From assembly GCA_039798745.1 (NCBI GenBank), contig JBDKFK010000017.1:1-30592 (forward strand): a stretch of DNA of 30,592 nucleotides. The letters run 5' to 3'. Within the stretch, counting starts at the first letter, position 1, and each line of letters starts with the position of its first letter. This document shows, one piece after another, positions 7,572 through 14,601 of the stretch. The DNA is from JBDKFK01 sp039798745 (GTDB lineage Bacteria > Patescibacteriota > Microgenomatia > UBA1406 > GWC2-37-13). The notes beneath the pieces are model-generated. The model worked only from the letters and a program-made list of their open reading frames with translations. It did not search any database and was not told the DNA's origin. Made by a program: the position numbers and the translations under genes.

Positions 7572-7610
7572 TACCCTCGTTTTCTCGTCTAATGCGAGAA
7601 AACGAGGGTA
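7572..7610 (+). terminator. Perfect 16-bp hairpin closing the 6792-7547 cassette
   Basis: TACCCTCGTTTTCTCG (7572-7587) is perfectly complementary to CGAGAAAACGAGGGTA (7595-7610) with the loop TCTAATG. It lies 24 bp after the last cassette gene. The following bases (CCTATTTATA) are only mildly T-rich, so termination is plausible but not classical. The outermost six bases of each arm (TACCCT...AGGGTA) match those of the hairpin at 6715-6731. Confidence 0.7.
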
Positions 7611-7703
7611 CCTATTTATAATCCGCTTTATATTTTAAATATATTGTATATAATATGATCCTGTATACTTCACGAATAAGATGATACGTAACTATAGATT
7701 TTG

Positions 7704-7712
7704 TGATAGAAT
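7704..7712 (+). promoter_or_regulatory. Leaderless extended -10 promoter of secE
   Basis: TG (7704-7705), A and TAGAAT (7707-7712) form an extended -10 box, with six bases between it and the secE ATG at 7719. The sequence TTTTGTGATAGAATT recurs upstream of the RRM gene near 22146-22160, suggesting a shared promoter type. Confidence 0.65.
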
Positions 7713-7718
7713 TATTTT

Positions 7719-7919
7719 ATGGATAAAAAGTCCGTTAAAACACCGAGATTTGCATCAGATATCATTGATGAGCTAAAAAAGGTAAGCTGGCCTTCACGCC
7801 AGGAAACGATACGCCTTACTATGGTTGTCATTATGATTTCCTTGATAATCGGTGTATATATAGGTATAATTGATGTTTTGCTTGCCAAGGGACTTGAATT
7901 GGCTACTAAATTAAAATAA
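7719..7919 (+). CDS. secE: Preprotein translocase subunit SecE
   Basis: A 66-residue protein of the short single-helix bacterial SecE type. The conserved cytoplasmic amphipathic helix DIIDELKKVSWPSRQET (about 15-31) leads into one membrane helix (about 34-55). SecE clamps SecY in the inner-membrane protein export channel. It heads the classic secE-nusG-rplK-rplA order; nusG starts two bases after its stop. Confidence 0.93.
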   Translation: MDKKSVKTPRFASDIIDELKKVSWPSRQETIRLTMVVIMISLIIGVYIGIIDVLLAKGLELATKLK

Positions 7920-7921
7920 AT

Positions 7922-8515
7922 ATGGATACTAACGACACAAAACAGGAACAAAAACCCCAACTCATTAACGAGCCGGTAAAGACGGTCAATTCTGAGGCTA
8001 AGTGGTACGTGATTCATGTACAGACAGGCTATGAGGCTCGGGTAAAGGCTGCGCTTGAACAGCGCGTAAAGAGTCTTGGAGTAGAGGATAAAATATTTGA
8101 CGTAATAATACCTACAAGAGAGATCGTTATCGTAAAAAAAGGTAAAAAATCAAAAGGTACAGAAAAAGTATTCCCAGGGTATGTTCTTGTAAGAATGATA
8201 CTTGACGACAACTCATGGCTCGTAGTTCGCACAACCGAAGGAGTTACCGGATTTGTAGGTGCAGGACTCAAGCCAACTGCTATATCTGAAAAAGAAGTAG
8301 AAGCTATTATGCGCTTTGTGACTCAGGAACAACCTAAGTTCAGAGCTAAGTTTTCTGTGGGAGAAGCCGTTAAGATCACTGAAGGACCGTTCTCAGATTT
8401 CTTGGGTACAATAGAGGCTATTGACGAAGAAAGAGGTAAGGTCAGAGTCCTCGTATCGATTTTCGATCGGGAAACTCCTGTTGAACTCGACTTTTTGCAG
8501 GTTGCGAAACTTTAA
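7922..8515 (+). CDS. nusG: Transcription termination/antitermination factor NusG
   Basis: A 197-residue protein. After a 26-residue charged N-terminal extension comes the NGN domain (about 27-130: KWYVIHVQTGYEARV, VFPGYVLVRMILDDNSWLVVRTTEGVTGFVG). The C-terminal KOW domain follows (about 140-197: FSVGEAVKITEGPFSDFLGTIEAI). NusG binds the RNA polymerase clamp and couples transcription to Rho or to ribosomal S10. It is translated two bases after secE with no ribosome-binding site, so it is probably coupled to it. Confidence 0.96.
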   Translation: MDTNDTKQEQKPQLINEPVKTVNSEAKWYVIHVQTGYEARVKAALEQRVKSLGVEDKIFDVIIPTREIVIVKKGKKSKGTEKVFPGYVLVRMILDDNSWLVVRTTEGVTGFVGAGLKPTAISEKEVEAIMRFVTQEQPKFRAKFSVGEAVKITEGPFSDFLGTIEAIDEERGKVRVLVSIFDRETPVELDFLQVAKL

Positions 8516-8536
8516 TCACAAAACTGCGAAGAGGTA

Positions 8537-8545
8537 TGATACAAT
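8537..8545 (+). promoter_or_regulatory. Possible internal promoter before rplK
   Basis: TG (8537-8538), A and TACAAT (8540-8545) form an extended -10 box, giving an RNA with roughly 40 nt before the rplK ATG. It would let the ribosomal protein genes be expressed apart from secE-nusG. Confidence 0.4.
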
Positions 8546-8593
8546 AACGGTCTGTAGATCATAATGTTAGTAATTTATGGATAGATAAAGACA

Positions 8594-9016
8594 ATGGCTA
8601 AAAAGATAAAAACATTTATTAAATTGAACCTTCCCGCTGGCGAGGCAACACCGGCACCTCCAGTCGGACCTGCGTTGGGTCAGCATGGTGTTCCGATCAT
8701 GGAGTTTATTAAGGAATACAATGCCCGAACAGCAAAACTTAAGGGACAGATTATTCCTGCAGTAATTACTGTATACGTCGACAGAACATTTGATTTTATT
8801 ACCAAATTACCTCCTGTAGCTGCCATGATTAAAAAGACATTGGCATTACAGAAAGGTTCAGGAAAACCAAATACACAGAAAGTCGGTAAGCTAAAACTTA
8901 CTCAGATTGAGCAGATTGCCAAAGATAAACTTGGAGATTTAAATGCAAATGATGTTCCCGCTGCTATGAATATAGTTCGCGGCACAGCAAGAAGTATGGG
9001 CATTGATACAGAATAA
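8594..9016 (+). CDS. rplK: 50S ribosomal protein L11
   Basis: A 140-residue protein, the normal length. The N-terminal domain has the methylated-Lys/Pro22 loop region (KLNLPAGEATPAPPVGPALGQHGV). The C-terminal rRNA-binding domain contains VGKLKLTQIEQIA and ARSMGIDTE. L11 forms the GTPase-associated stalk base with 23S rRNA. It lies between nusG and rplA as in most bacteria. Confidence 0.97.
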   Translation: MAKKIKTFIKLNLPAGEATPAPPVGPALGQHGVPIMEFIKEYNARTAKLKGQIIPAVITVYVDRTFDFITKLPPVAAMIKKTLALQKGSGKPNTQKVGKLKLTQIEQIAKDKLGDLNANDVPAAMNIVRGTARSMGIDTE

Positions 9017-9045
9017 TATAATTAGTAATTTAATGCAGTAATATA

Positions 9046-9837
9046 ATGGGAAAAGTACGAACACGAATTTTAGGACTGGAAGATCTTGAGACACAACAGA
9101 AGGAAGAACAGAAGAAAAAATCTCAGGAAAAAAAGATGGAAAAATCTAAAGACGCCGACGTTGAAGCGGTAAGTAGTGAAGAAGTTCCAGCAGAAAAAAA
9201 GCCAAAATCAAAGAAAAAAGAAGAGAAATCAGCTCCCACCAAACATTCACGGGGAAAGAAACATGTAAAGGCTCTGAAACAGGTTGATGCTGCTAAAAAC
9301 TATACCTTAAAAGAAGCAATTGCACAGCTTAAAAACATAAAATACGCCGCGTTTGATGAGTCTGTCGAGCTTCATATGAATATTGATAAAGAAGGATTAA
9401 AGGGAGAAGTATCGCTGCCTCATTCCACAGGTAAGACTATACGAGTAAAGATAGTGGATGATAAAATGCTTGAAGCTCTTGAAAAAGGGATCATTGATTT
9501 TGATATCCTCATAACTCATCCTTCGTTTATGCCAAAACTTGCAAAATATGCTAAGGTTCTTGGTCCAAAAGGGCTTATGCCAAATCCTAAGGCGGGAACG
9601 GTAAGTACAGCACCTGAAGAAGTGGCCAAGAAATTTCAGACAGGCGTGATGCGCTGGAAATCGGAGGCTAAATTTCCGTTACTTCATCAAATGATCGCAA
9701 AAATATCACTCGAGAATGATAAGATCGAGGAAAACGCGGTTGTTTTTATACAGTCAGTAGGAAAAGCACATATAAAAGAAGTCTTCATAAAAACAACAAT
9801 GAGTCCTTCGATGAAAATCGATATCGAAAAGCTTTAA
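9046..9837 (+). CDS. rplA: 50S ribosomal protein L1 with a long charged N-terminal extension
   Basis: A 263-residue protein, about 30 residues longer than typical L1. Residues about 15-85 form a Lys/Glu-rich, low-complexity extension; the L1 domain then starts at YTLKEAIAQLKNIKYAAFDESVELH. Conserved LPHSTGKTIRVKI and GPKGLMPNPKAGTV are present. L1 forms the mobile stalk at the E site and often represses its own operon. rplJ and rplL, which usually follow, are absent here; the next gene is on the other strand. The presence of L1 argues against those CPR lineages reported to lack it. Confidence 0.96.
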   Translation: MGKVRTRILGLEDLETQQKEEQKKKSQEKKMEKSKDADVEAVSSEEVPAEKKPKSKKKEEKSAPTKHSRGKKHVKALKQVDAAKNYTLKEAIAQLKNIKYAAFDESVELHMNIDKEGLKGEVSLPHSTGKTIRVKIVDDKMLEALEKGIIDFDILITHPSFMPKLAKYAKVLGPKGLMPNPKAGTVSTAPEEVAKKFQTGVMRWKSEAKFPLLHQMIAKISLENDKIEENAVVFIQSVGKAHIKEVFIKTTMSPSMKIDIEKL

Positions 9838-9843
9838 GCCGGA

Positions 9844-10512
9844 TTATAGCCTAAACTTTTTCTTTGCCAGCGATACAATCATATCTGCCGCGTCTTCTAT
9901 ACTTAGATATTCACCGGTTTTTATGGTGAGATCATATAAATGAATATCGTTCTGATCTGCATGAAACACGTTTGTGACAAACTCAGATCGTACGCGGTCC
10001 GATTCTTCGACGCGTCGCATAGCTTCGCTGCGAGTAACCTTTTCAAACTGTATAAGCCATTTTATGCGTTGATCCACATCGGCGATGGTACGTATTTTAA
10101 GTGCGTCTTTAAATATAAAGTTTGCTCCACGACCAACTACCACTGCGTTTCCGCGACTTCCAATGCGAGTTAATATGCTTAAGAGCTCTCTATGATACGA
10201 TCCCATATTAAGATACCTCTTCCCAAAGAGATCCGCAATAATTTCTTCCATAAGGGGTAGTACACGTTCGTCTATTTCTTCCGCCATCCAGGTTTCGAGG
10301 TCGCTGTTGCGGGCGATCTCCTGCAGAATATCATTATGGTACACATTCCACAACTTGCCAAGTTTTGAGGCTACGAGATATGCTATTGGTCTTCCTCCTG
10401 AGCCTTTTTCCCGGGAAATGGTGATCAGCGGTAGATGCCCTTTTATCGAAGTTGTTGTGCGAGATCCCTTACGTCGTAGGTTTTGGTCTATGATACTAGA
10501 CATTTTTCTCAT
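9844..10512 (-). CDS. Cytidylate-kinase-like P-loop protein
   Basis: A 222-residue protein of the cytidylate kinase-like family. ITISREKGSGGRPIAYLVASKLG (about 31-53) holds the family's P-loop variant GSGGRxIA. LTRIGSRGNAVVVGRGANFI, VDQRIKWLI and a basic LID-like stretch RSEAMRRVEESDRVR follow. These proteins resemble nucleoside monophosphate kinases, but their substrate is mostly unproven. Unlike most genes here it has a textbook ribosome site (GAAAGGAGGT, 10530-10521) eight bases before the ATG at 10512; an alternative ATG at 10503 would be too far from it. It converges on rplA and diverges from the HEPN gene. Confidence 0.85.
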   Translation of the reverse strand: MRKMSSIIDQNLRRKGSRTTTSIKGHLPLITISREKGSGGRPIAYLVASKLGKLWNVYHNDILQEIARNSDLETWMAEEIDERVLPLMEEIIADLFGKRYLNMGSYHRELLSILTRIGSRGNAVVVGRGANFIFKDALKIRTIADVDQRIKWLIQFEKVTRSEAMRRVEESDRVRSEFVTNVFHADQNDIHLYDLTIKTGEYLSIEDAADMIVSLAKKKFRL

Positions 10513-10605
10513 AGGTATACACCTCCTTTCTGGTCTTGTTATAGTCCTTTTTCCCTATAAAGTCAATACGCAGCCATTCCCTTTACGTTCCCATATAGGT
10601 TCCTG

Positions 10606-10611
10606 TATAAT
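10606..10611 (+). promoter_or_regulatory. Leaderless -10 box of the HEPN gene
   Basis: A perfect TATAAT directly preceded by TG, with six bases before the ATG at 10618. TTTACG at 10582-10587 could serve as the -35 with an 18-bp spacer. Confidence 0.7.
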
Positions 10612-10617
10612 CAAAGT

Positions 10618-11133
10618 ATGGATAAAGTTCATGATACATACGGTGAATTTTGGAACTATCTTTCAAAAACTCAGCAGGATCTCATTCTTGAAGGAAACTA
10701 CCTGATGAATGATGTAATCAAACACCAAAATTACGCGTTTCATGATTATTCATTTCTCATTTTCCCTTTTGCTAAAGCATATGAGGGATACCTTAAGAAG
10801 CTATTTTTGGATGTAGGGTTCATTAATCATCTGGACTATGTTTCCGATCATCTACGGTTAGGTAAGCTGATGTCACCTCACCTTATATCTACACTGGGAG
10901 ATCGTTCACTCTACAAACAGTTATGGACCTATGGTTCAAAGGAGTTGGCCGATAAAGTATGGGAAACATGGAAGCTCGGTCGCAATCAGATATTTCACTA
11001 TTTTCCTCATAACGTAAAAGCCGTTACGTTTGAGGGAGCAGAACAGATAATAAACCAACTTATACAGACCATGAAAGAAGTTCATGAGAAACTCAATGTC
11101 CAATCATTGAAGGACGTAAAGAAAGAAGAATAG
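10618..11133 (+). CDS. HEPN-type protein resembling the C-terminal domain of RnlA/LsoA toxins
   Basis: A 171-residue, mostly helical protein. GRNQIFHYFPH contains R122-N-Q-I-F-H127, the RNx3H form of the HEPN nuclease motif. The preceding SFLIFPFAKAYEGYLKKLF and the following AEQIINQLIQTM match the helical layout of the domain found at the end of the RnlA/LsoA RNase toxins. The N-terminal domains of those toxins are missing, so this is a stand-alone version. HEPN proteins commonly cleave RNA in toxin-antitoxin or defence systems. No obvious antitoxin lies beside it; the next gene, 13 bases on, encodes a histidine phosphatase. Function as a toxin is inferred, not shown. Confidence 0.6.
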   Translation: MDKVHDTYGEFWNYLSKTQQDLILEGNYLMNDVIKHQNYAFHDYSFLIFPFAKAYEGYLKKLFLDVGFINHLDYVSDHLRLGKLMSPHLISTLGDRSLYKQLWTYGSKELADKVWETWKLGRNQIFHYFPHNVKAVTFEGAEQIINQLIQTMKEVHEKLNVQSLKDVKKEE

Positions 11134-11146
11134 TACTAACATCTAT

Positions 11147-11773
11147 ATGAAACTCTATCTTATACGCCACGGAGAGAGTGTAAACAATGCCTCCAAGCTC
11201 CATCAGGGTAGTACACCACCTTTATCAAAACGCGGAGAAAAACAAGCAGAGTTTGTGGCGGAGAGATTCCGGAACATACCTGTTGATGTTATATTCTCCA
11301 GCGACTATGTACGGGCCCGCCAGACAGCAGAAAAAATAGCAGGAGTTGTACAAAAGCAGATTCAGTTCACAGAGTTACTGCGGGAAGTGAAACGTCCGAC
11401 CGAAATAGAGGGAAAACATATATACGATCCACATGTCATGAGAGTTAAACAGCAAATCCAGAGTAACTGGCACAAAGCAGAATGGCATTACGGTGATGAG
11501 GAAAACTTTGTCGACTTCAGAACGAGAGCTGAGGCATTTATCGCAATGATAGAGCAGAGGACAGAGCGCACCATTGTTGCTGTTTCTCATGGGCTGTTTA
11601 TGCGCATGTTGGTAAGCTGGGTGTGTCTGAGAGAGTCGCTGACCGACGATATATTTCATCGTATCATGAAGTCATTTAAGACATCCAATACTGGTATAAC
11701 GGTCTGCGAATATGGAGAAGGCGGCTGGAAGTTAGACACATGGAACGATTATGCCCATCTGGGTGATGTATAA
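11147..11773 (+). CDS. Histidine phosphatase (phosphoglycerate mutase superfamily)
   Basis: A 208-residue protein. The catalytic LIRHGE motif has R7 and H8, with the supporting residues R58 (RARQT), E80 (ELLRE) and H148 (VSHGL). The enzyme transfers phosphate through the phospho-H8 intermediate; the substrate cannot be told from sequence. It probably shares a transcript with the upstream HEPN gene (13-base gap). Its stop codon TAA lies inside the -10 box of the next gene. Confidence 0.9.
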   Translation: MKLYLIRHGESVNNASKLHQGSTPPLSKRGEKQAEFVAERFRNIPVDVIFSSDYVRARQTAEKIAGVVQKQIQFTELLREVKRPTEIEGKHIYDPHVMRVKQQIQSNWHKAEWHYGDEENFVDFRTRAEAFIAMIEQRTERTIVAVSHGLFMRMLVSWVCLRESLTDDIFHRIMKSFKTSNTGITVCEYGEGGWKLDTWNDYAHLGDV

Positions 11774-11774
11774 T
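11769..11774 (+). promoter_or_regulatory. Leaderless -10 box overlapping a stop codon
   Basis: TGTATAAT, with TATAAT at 11769-11774, contains the TAA stop codon (11771-11773) of the histidine phosphatase. The ATG of the next gene follows five bases later at 11780. Confidence 0.6.
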
Positions 11775-11779
11775 ATACT

Positions 11780-12634
11780 ATGATTCGAAAAGAGCACACA
11801 GACAAGCCGAATGTATTTATAGAACAGGGAGTTCCCCTTGTGCTCACTGTCGTTATTTTTGTGCTTCTTTCAGTACTTATCTTCATTGAGATTCGATTCC
11901 TCAATCTTGCGACTGCCACTGATATTGTTACAAAGTTACGCTGGGTTGATGTACTTGTAGGCTTAACAATATATTTAAAAACGTCAGTAGATTTTGCAAT
12001 ATTCATTGGCAATCTTATGGCTACCTATCCAGGTATGAAGAACAGGATTGCTATTGAGGTAGGCACAGCTCTGGGAAATGCGCTGGGAACGATAGTCGTG
12101 CTTGCTATCTGGGACTTCTTTCGTGATATAGAGTGGCTTCTGGCCATCATGATAACCCTCGCCGCGCTCGTTTTATTTAAGTTGGCTCAGGAAGGCTTAG
12201 AGCATGCAAGTGAAGAGAAAAGCAGATACCCATGGTGGTTTGCCAACACAATTTTATATTTTGAACGGACGTTATTAATAATAAATAACACGATCGCACC
12301 CATTTTACGGTATATAGTCCCTAATTTATCGATGAAACAAAATCGGTCGTTGAGTTTTTGGGGCTTGTTTGTAACGTCTTTCACCATTCCCTTTATTTTA
12401 GGCCTTGATGACTTTGCCGGCTATGTTCCGGTGTTTAATATAGTCAATGTATTTGGTTTCTCTGTTGGGGTACTTGCGGGACATATGATACTAAACATTT
12501 TTCTCTTTGTTTCACCTAAGAAAACTATTACTATCGTTAAAAATCCAATAATATCTTTCTTCGGCAGTGTGGCATTTGTAGCTCTTGCTATCTGGGGACT
12601 CTTTGAAGTCGTAAAGATACTCTTCCTTCATTAA
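11780..12634 (+). CDS. Multi-spanning membrane protein of unknown function
   Basis: A 284-residue protein with about seven hydrophobic segments (roughly 16-38, 52-76, 91-112, 117-137, 195-215, 222-250 and 260-284). A hydrophilic, basic middle stretch lies around 140-190. Two halves look loosely alike: each has an acidic residue in a membrane helix (SVDFAIFIGN and ILGLDDFAGYVP) followed by a Gly-rich helix (GTALGNALGT and GFSVGVLAGH). That pattern recalls inverted-repeat transporters such as the LysE/CadD type, but I cannot assign a family. The start is set by the -10 box five bases upstream. Confidence 0.7.
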   Translation: MIRKEHTDKPNVFIEQGVPLVLTVVIFVLLSVLIFIEIRFLNLATATDIVTKLRWVDVLVGLTIYLKTSVDFAIFIGNLMATYPGMKNRIAIEVGTALGNALGTIVVLAIWDFFRDIEWLLAIMITLAALVLFKLAQEGLEHASEEKSRYPWWFANTILYFERTLLIINNTIAPILRYIVPNLSMKQNRSLSFWGLFVTSFTIPFILGLDDFAGYVPVFNIVNVFGFSVGVLAGHMILNIFLFVSPKKTITIVKNPIISFFGSVAFVALAIWGLFEVVKILFLH

Positions 12635-12996
12635 TAACTGCTGCGCATGTAGAAGTACCTATAAGCGTAATATATCCGTCTTAGGGCTTTATATGAAGTA
12701 TCCATTGAATTATCTTAGTGCAGCATGGACAACAGACGTGTGCCAAATTGTGGATAGGTATGGAGGGTCTAGTACGGGTAATATTCTGATATCTAGCCTC
12801 AAATATGATACAGCGTAGTATGCAGTAAAATGGAAGAGGATATTTATCCACGTTTTATCCACAAATTTATTATATTTTATTTAGGCCTCTGAGACAGTCT
12901 ATAAATATATCATATCTTATAGTAATGCGCTTAAAATGGAAGTTGCAATCCTATAGTATATATAAAATAAACGTACTTATCTGCACGTTAGGTTTA
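12635..12996. other. Gene-free stretch with a DnaA-box cluster beside AT-rich DNA
   Basis: No coding region is supported in these 362 bases between two convergent genes. They contain TGTGGATAG (12749-12757; CTATCCACA on the other strand), TTATCCACG (12844-12852) and a perfect TTATCCACA (12855-12863). The last two are direct repeats 11 bp apart. A pure A/T run of 21 bp (12863-12883) follows at once, and a second AT-rich run lies at 12901-12925. A fourth near-match, TTATCCAGA, is at 13010-13018 inside the next gene. The layout resembles a DnaA-binding site next to an unwinding element. No dnaA or dnaN is nearby, so chromosomal origin, secondary DnaA-titration site and chance cluster all remain open. 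Confidence 0.5.
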
Positions 12997-14595
12997 TTAT
13001 CTGAAGTGGTTATCCAGAGAAGTTAAGGTAGAAGAAATTTTGTCACCCAGCTGGTTGCCCTCAAGCTGAAGAGGGCCAAGAGCGATGAGCTCTGTTACGA
13101 GCTGTTCAAGTCTGGCACTATATTCCTGTTTCGATTTGATAGCCCTTTTTTCACGTTGTATTTGTTTTACATCCTTTAAATAAGGGTCTGTCATATGTGC
13201 TGCGTGTTGTGTGTCAGTATCCCAGGCACCTTTTGCTTTATGAAAGAGTTCTCTCATCTCTATCGCCTTTATGATGAGACCTTTTGCTACATCTGAGCCG
13301 AGAATATCACTATACGGAGGCAGGAAATCGGGAATCTCGTGCCCTGCGGCTACGCTTAGCTCGCTTAAGGCAGGATGTGATTCCACGTCCTGCATAATAC
13401 TAAAAAGAAGCCCTGTCCGGTTAATCGTATCTTGAATTTTGGGATTTTGTTTAATCCTAAGCACGTCCGGGGCGTTGCGCATATTATAAACAAGAGTTTC
13501 GGCAAATGTTTGAGCATACTCATGTGAGCTCGAACGTGAAAAAATATACTGAATTGAGTTACCTTGGTGGTACTTTACAAGAGATAAATCTCCCAGACCA
13601 TCCATTTTATCGGCGGCACTAACTGCCTCAATGGTACTGCGACACATTCTCTCGGCTTGCCTCGCTTCTTCTGAAGTATCCGAAGATACCTCATCGGCGA
13701 CGATCGGTATCTCTGAAGATGACGGGGATTTGATAAATAGGCCGCCTAATAACAGGTAAAGCTCTTGTTTATCATCAAGTGCCATTGTCGCAGGTAGTTT
13801 TGCCATCTGTGCCTGCCTTTCGGGCCATTCACCCTCACCATGAGGCAAGATTGCTTTAGCTACAAGTTTGGCTGCGGATGCAGCATATTTTTCAAGCCCG
13901 GCTGCAATGAGCGCTTCTTCGACAACCTCTTTGCCCAGAATCGCGCTCATATATTCATGCTCTGCCAGAAGAGTCGATGCCCCTGTACGGGTGTCCTGAT
14001 TTTTTACGAGGTAGTTGTAGTTTGCAACCTTTTCAATGTCATGAACGGCGGCGGATAATACTGCTAATCCTAATGGATTATCCGAGCCGGTTGAAGTTGT
14101 ATCGGCCTGCTCCACATACTGCACTACGCGCTGAATATGATCTAAATTTTGTTTAATCTGATCAGGTGGTACGTGCAATTCATCCAGTCGTTTAAACTGA
14201 AACTCATATAGTCCGTTGCGGATTGAGGCAAGGAACTTTGGGTCTTCGGCGAGGCGCTTATTGAGCTCTGTTATATGTGAAAGATCTTCTGAGGTAAGAC
14301 GTTCATCCAGAATTTGCTGGCGCTTTTCTAAGAGGGGAGATTGTTCTGCAGCCTTAACAATAGCCGCTTTATCTACCGGTTTATCCTGCAGTTTGTCGCG
14401 TATAATTTGACGCATCAGAAACGATTCGGGAGCATAGCTTTTATCATATGCTTTCGCGCCTAAGAACTTCTCAGAAAGAGCAGCAAGTACGTTTTTTTGC
14501 ACCACATCTTCAGGCGTCTGAACAGTTTCCGGACGCTGCGTATCGGTAAGAAGCTTGCGTTCTTTTTGGTTTGAAGAAGCGTCTGTATCCATCAT
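12997..14595 (-). CDS. HD-domain-like protein
   Basis: A 532-residue soluble, mostly helical protein. A set of residues fits an HD-superfamily metal site: H153 (LDHIQRVV), H185-D186 (AAVHDIEK), H213 (AEHEYMSA), H252 (LPHGEGEW) and D329 (SAADKMDG). HD proteins hydrolyse phosphate esters, including nucleotides and cyclic dinucleotides. The first 110 residues and the C-terminal 150 are charged helices without an identifiable domain. It starts six bases after the transketolase stop, so the two are likely one transcript. A cyclic-dinucleotide role could be imagined because a GGDEF-like protein is divergently encoded beyond transketolase, but nothing in the sequence proves it. Confidence 0.6.
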   Translation of the reverse strand: MMDTDASSNQKERKLLTDTQRPETVQTPEDVVQKNVLAALSEKFLGAKAYDKSYAPESFLMRQIIRDKLQDKPVDKAAIVKAAEQSPLLEKRQQILDERLTSEDLSHITELNKRLAEDPKFLASIRNGLYEFQFKRLDELHVPPDQIKQNLDHIQRVVQYVEQADTTSTGSDNPLGLAVLSAAVHDIEKVANYNYLVKNQDTRTGASTLLAEHEYMSAILGKEVVEEALIAAGLEKYAASAAKLVAKAILPHGEGEWPERQAQMAKLPATMALDDKQELYLLLGGLFIKSPSSSEIPIVADEVSSDTSEEARQAERMCRSTIEAVSAADKMDGLGDLSLVKYHQGNSIQYIFSRSSSHEYAQTFAETLVYNMRNAPDVLRIKQNPKIQDTINRTGLLFSIMQDVESHPALSELSVAAGHEIPDFLPPYSDILGSDVAKGLIIKAIEMRELFHKAKGAWDTDTQHAAHMTDPYLKDVKQIQREKRAIKSKQEYSARLEQLVTELIALGPLQLEGNQLGDKISSTLTSLDNHFR

Positions 14596-14601
14596 AGATT
14601 G

